Source of the DNA: Clostridiaceae bacterium | GTDB taxonomy: Bacteria; Bacillota; Clostridia; Saccharofermentanales; Fastidiosipilaceae | Reading direction: 5' to 3' | Assembly: GCA_012514965.1 (NCBI GenBank) | Contig: JAAYZH010000244.1 | Span: 1-7,841, forward strand | DNA length: 7,841 nt | Shown here: in pieces, positions 5,425-7,841 of the stretch | Numbering within the stretch: the first letter of the stretch is position 1 | Layout: every line of letters begins with the position of its first letter | The notes under the pieces: model-generated | Seen by the model: only the letters and a program-made list of their open reading frames with translations | Database searches by the model: none | Told to the model about the DNA's origin: nothing | Translations under genes and position numbers: made by a program

Positions 5425-7061
5425 GTAAGAAGCAGGAAGTTCAGCCGCTAAGCGGGCGGGGCATCAAGCACAACCGCAAAGCGCAGGGTGCCGGGGCGTA
5501 CACGGGGATCATGGTCCTCTATATGCTTGCGAATGTCCTGACGAAGCTCCTGGGCTTTGGCCGCGAGATCTTCATCACGAGTCGTTTCGGCTACGGCCCG
5601 GTGTCGGATGGTTACATTCTGGGCTTTGCGGTGCCTGATCTCGTGTACCGCCTCCTGGTCGGCGGCGCGGTGACCGCTGCGGTTACGCCTATCCTGTCGA
5701 GTGCCATCGAACGTGACGAGGAGCATAAGGCCTGGCGCCCGATCTCAACCTTCTATACAGTCGTACTTATTTTTTCGTTTGTCTTCCTGACACTAGGTGA
5801 GGTTTTCTCCGGCCAAATGATTCAATTCCTCAACCCGAATAAGAGCGTTGAGGTGCTGGCGATCGCCACATCTGTTTCGAAAGTCATCTTTTTACAGACC
5901 TTTTTCTTCATCCTGATCGCGATCATCAATTCGATTTTGTCTTCGAACAAGGTCTTTGGCCTGCCCGTTTTCGGGGACTCCGTTTACAACCTGATTTGCC
6001 TCCTGGCTATTGTCTTCCTCGGCGCTCCTACCGAGACCGGAGCCGTCCGTGTCGCCTGGGGCATCGTCTTTGCCGCCCTCTGTTACTTCCTGTATATGTC
6101 GTCGTTCTCGGTACCTTACATTAAAGGTTTCCGTCCTAACCTGGACGTCAAGCACCCGCTCTTCCGCCGTATCCTCTGGCTGGCGATTCCGACCCTGATC
6201 GCGGGCACGGTCAACCAGCTCAACGTCATCATCCAGCAGGGCTTTGCCGATCAGTTTGTCGGCGCCGTTACGAGCTTGCGCAACTCACAAACGCTCTATA
6301 ACCTGCCTTACCAGACCATCGTCGTATCGGTCGGACCCCTGCTCCTGCCTAACCTCAGCGGTTTCTTTGCTCGCAAGGCAGGGGGAGAGGCTTCTGACTT
6401 CTTCAGCAAGTCACTGCGCTCTGTGCTCTTCATGATGGTGCCATTTGTGGTCTTGTTCATGGTGGCTGCCGACGAGACGGTGCAGGCGGTCTATCAGTGG
6501 AACCCGGCGAAGTATACGGATACAAATGTACTGGCCACCGGCAGCCTCCTCACGGTCTATGCCATCAATATGCTCTTGCAAGCGGTGATCTTTTTTATCA
6601 ATCAGACTTTCTATGCCCGGCAGCGCAGCTGGATATCGCTGTTCACAGGTGTGATCAACCTGATTTTGAATCCTTTGTTCTGCCTCTTGTACATCAATGT
6701 TTTCGGATTCGGCCTGCAGTCCCTGACCCTGGCCACCTGCTCGTACAATCTGGTCATCATCGTGCTCTCGTCTCGCATGATGAAGAGATTTATTCCTGAG
6801 ATCAAAGTCCGGGGACTGGCCTCGTTTTCGGTCCGTGCCCTTGTAGCAGCCATTTTGTCCTTTAGTGTGCTGTTCTTCCTCAAGGCCCTGCTGCCCGCCT
6901 CAGACGACAAGATCATTCAGCTGCTCCAGTACGCAGTCTTGGGACTGGGTGGCTTAGGCAGCTATTTCCTGGCCGCAATGGCCCTGAAGATGCCCGAGTC
7001 GGCGTCTGTCATTCGTATGTTCAACCAGTTCTTCAACAAATTCAGGAGGCGTAAAGCATGA
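5421..7061 (+). CDS. murJ: Lipid II flippase MurJ (MviN)
   Basis: Polytopic inner-membrane protein (546 aa from this start) of the MOP/MviN family that flips the peptidoglycan precursor lipid II across the membrane. The protein is hydrophobic throughout, consistent with the family's 14 membrane helices, with a basic tail (FRRRKA). The N-terminal signature is clear: GFGREIFITSRFG (45-57), SDGYILGFAVPDLVYRLLVGG (start 62). Arg48, Asp63 and Arg77 correspond by eye to E. coli Arg24, Asp39 and Arg52, two of which (the Arg) are needed for function. The frame is open upstream to a GTG at 5364, but those 19 residues do not look like a MurJ N-terminus and would start about 10 bases from the inferred transcription start, so ATG 5421 is preferred. 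Compared with the genes before 3 kb, it favours C-ending codons. Its stop overlaps the trmN6 start (ATGA). Confidence 0.93.
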   Translation: MSKKQEVQPLSGRGIKHNRKAQGAGAYTGIMVLYMLANVLTKLLGFGREIFITSRFGYGPVSDGYILGFAVPDLVYRLLVGGAVTAAVTPILSSAIERDEEHKAWRPISTFYTVVLIFSFVFLTLGEVFSGQMIQFLNPNKSVEVLAIATSVSKVIFLQTFFFILIAIINSILSSNKVFGLPVFGDSVYNLICLLAIVFLGAPTETGAVRVAWGIVFAALCYFLYMSSFSVPYIKGFRPNLDVKHPLFRRILWLAIPTLIAGTVNQLNVIIQQGFADQFVGAVTSLRNSQTLYNLPYQTIVVSVGPLLLPNLSGFFARKAGGEASDFFSKSLRSVLFMMVPFVVLFMVAADETVQAVYQWNPAKYTDTNVLATGSLLTVYAINMLLQAVIFFINQTFYARQRSWISLFTGVINLILNPLFCLLYINVFGFGLQSLTLATCSYNLVIIVLSSRMMKRFIPEIKVRGLASFSVRALVAAILSFSVLFFLKALLPASDDKIIQLLQYAVLGLGGLGSYFLAAMALKMPESASVIRMFNQFFNKFRRRKA

Positions 7062-7841
7062 TCCCAGGCCAAACCGCTGCCAAGCCCGAACCAATCGATG
7101 AATTAGCACGCATGGGGGCCAAAGCCGAGCCCCTGGGCCGCGCCGGTCTGCAGATTTTTCAACTGCCCGACAGCTTTCGCTTTGGCGAGGAACAGGTTTG
7201 TCTCGCTCATTTCGCTTCTGAACAAATTCAGCCCCGCAAACGTCTGCTGTCGGCTCGCGGCGAAAAGCCGCTGCGCATTGTCGACCCGGGCAGCGGCAGC
7301 GGCATTCTGACACTGTTGCTATCCGCTCTGATTCCCGGCAGCCGCGGACTAGCCGTGGAGCTCATGGACAGACCCTTCACTCTACTAGAAGCGAACCTTG
7401 AGGCGAACGGACTTTTCGGACGCTTCCAGGCAGAGCAGCAAGACCTGAGACGCCTGGCCGTGGAGGGAATCCCGGATGAACTCCAGCCCGGCAGCTTTGA
7501 CCTTGTGGTTGCCAATCCACCTTACTTTGTTCCCGGTCGCGGCCCGGTCCGCGATGACTCCACCGAAGGAGCCCGCGAAATCGCGGCTGCCCGTGAAGAG
7601 CGCTATGTCAGCCTGGCCGAATATCTACAGTGCTGCGCGGCCTGGCTTGCCCCGGGCGGCGTCTTGACCATGCTGCACCGGCCTGATCGCCTGACTGACG
7701 TCCTCCGGATCTGCAACGAGCAGGGCCTTACTGTGACCTTGCTGCGCGCCATTACGCCACATGCCGGCGATAAGCCTTCGGCTTTTCTGCTGGCCGCAAA
7801 GAAGCAGCCCGGCGCGGGTTTTCTCTGGCAGCGGGACTTGA
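7058..7841 (+). CDS. trmN6: tRNA1(Val) (adenine37-N6)-methyltransferase TrmN6 (YabB), 3' end missing
   Basis: AdoMet-dependent methyltransferase of the TrmN6/YabB family, which in E. coli makes N6-methyladenine at position 37 of tRNA1(Val). The frame runs 261 codons to the window edge without a stop, so the gene is cut. Visible features: FRFGEEQVCLAHFA (40-53), matching the family's substrate-side entry motif; AdoMet loop IVDPGSGSGI (74-83; commonly DLGTGSG, here with Pro); acidic motif VELMD (100-104); catalytic NPPYF (153-157), typical of N6-adenine methyltransferases; and HRP (207-209). ATG 7058 overlaps the murJ TGA, with a perfect AGGAGG (7044-7049) eight bases upstream, so the pair is one transcript and translationally coupled. 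In B. subtilis the same gene follows yaaT and yabA. Related HemK or RsmC-type enzymes are less likely given the context and motifs. B. subtilis YabB is about 247 aa, so little should be missing. Confidence 0.9.
   Translation, partial: MIPGQTAAKPEPIDELARMGAKAEPLGRAGLQIFQLPDSFRFGEEQVCLAHFASEQIQPRKRLLSARGEKPLRIVDPGSGSGILTLLLSALIPGSRGLAVELMDRPFTLLEANLEANGLFGRFQAEQQDLRRLAVEGIPDELQPGSFDLVVANPPYFVPGRGPVRDDSTEGAREIAAAREERYVSLAEYLQCCAAWLAPGGVLTMLHRPDRLTDVLRICNEQGLTVTLLRAITPHAGDKPSAFLLAAKKQPGAGFLWQRDL

Overview
The window looks like a chromosomal segment of an anaerobic, moderately GC-rich member of the Firmicutes (Bacillota), most likely class Clostridia. The evidence is the tmk–darA–holB–ricT gene order, which is a Firmicutes housekeeping cluster that also includes trmN6 (yabB) in Bacillus, and a 57-residue clostridial-type 2[4Fe-4S] ferredoxin. 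All confident genes are on the + strand. No IS element, prophage gene, CRISPR array, tRNA or rRNA is visible.

Layout. Bases 1-270 hold about four decaying copies of a 72-bp tandem repeat, probably the end of a longer array. A short leader with a -10 box and a small hairpin precedes a cation diffusion facilitator (369-1583). Its metal-site residues (Asn-Asp/Asp-Asp) match the manganese-exporter type, and its C-terminal domain appears duplicated. A possible 33-codon small ORF (1573-1674) overlaps the end of that gene. A promoter-like site then leads into a tight operon: thymidylate kinase (tmk), the c-di-AMP receptor DarA (yaaQ), DNA polymerase III delta' (holB, TTG start) and the Fe-S protein RicT (yaaT/PSP1 family) with an unusually long low-complexity tail.

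Downstream, a separately promoted ferredoxin gene (5082-5255) ends at a clear intrinsic terminator. Next come a compact leader (extended -10 box, GC hairpin followed by six T, possible 11-codon upstream ORF), the lipid II flippase murJ, and trmN6, which overlaps murJ by ATGA and runs off the right edge.

How the genes fit together. tmk supplies dTDP for DNA synthesis and holB is part of the replisome clamp loader. DarA reports c-di-AMP, which is tied to wall and osmotic homeostasis. RicT acts in RNA processing in Bacillus. MurJ exports the peptidoglycan precursor and TrmN6 modifies tRNA. This is mainly growth housekeeping. I do not see strong evidence for a new multi-gene system. The points most worth checking are the 72-bp repeat family, the small ORF at 1573-1674, the murJ leader, the change in G/C strand bias near 5.1-5.7 kb, and the ferredoxin plus murJ pair where yabA sits in Bacillus.
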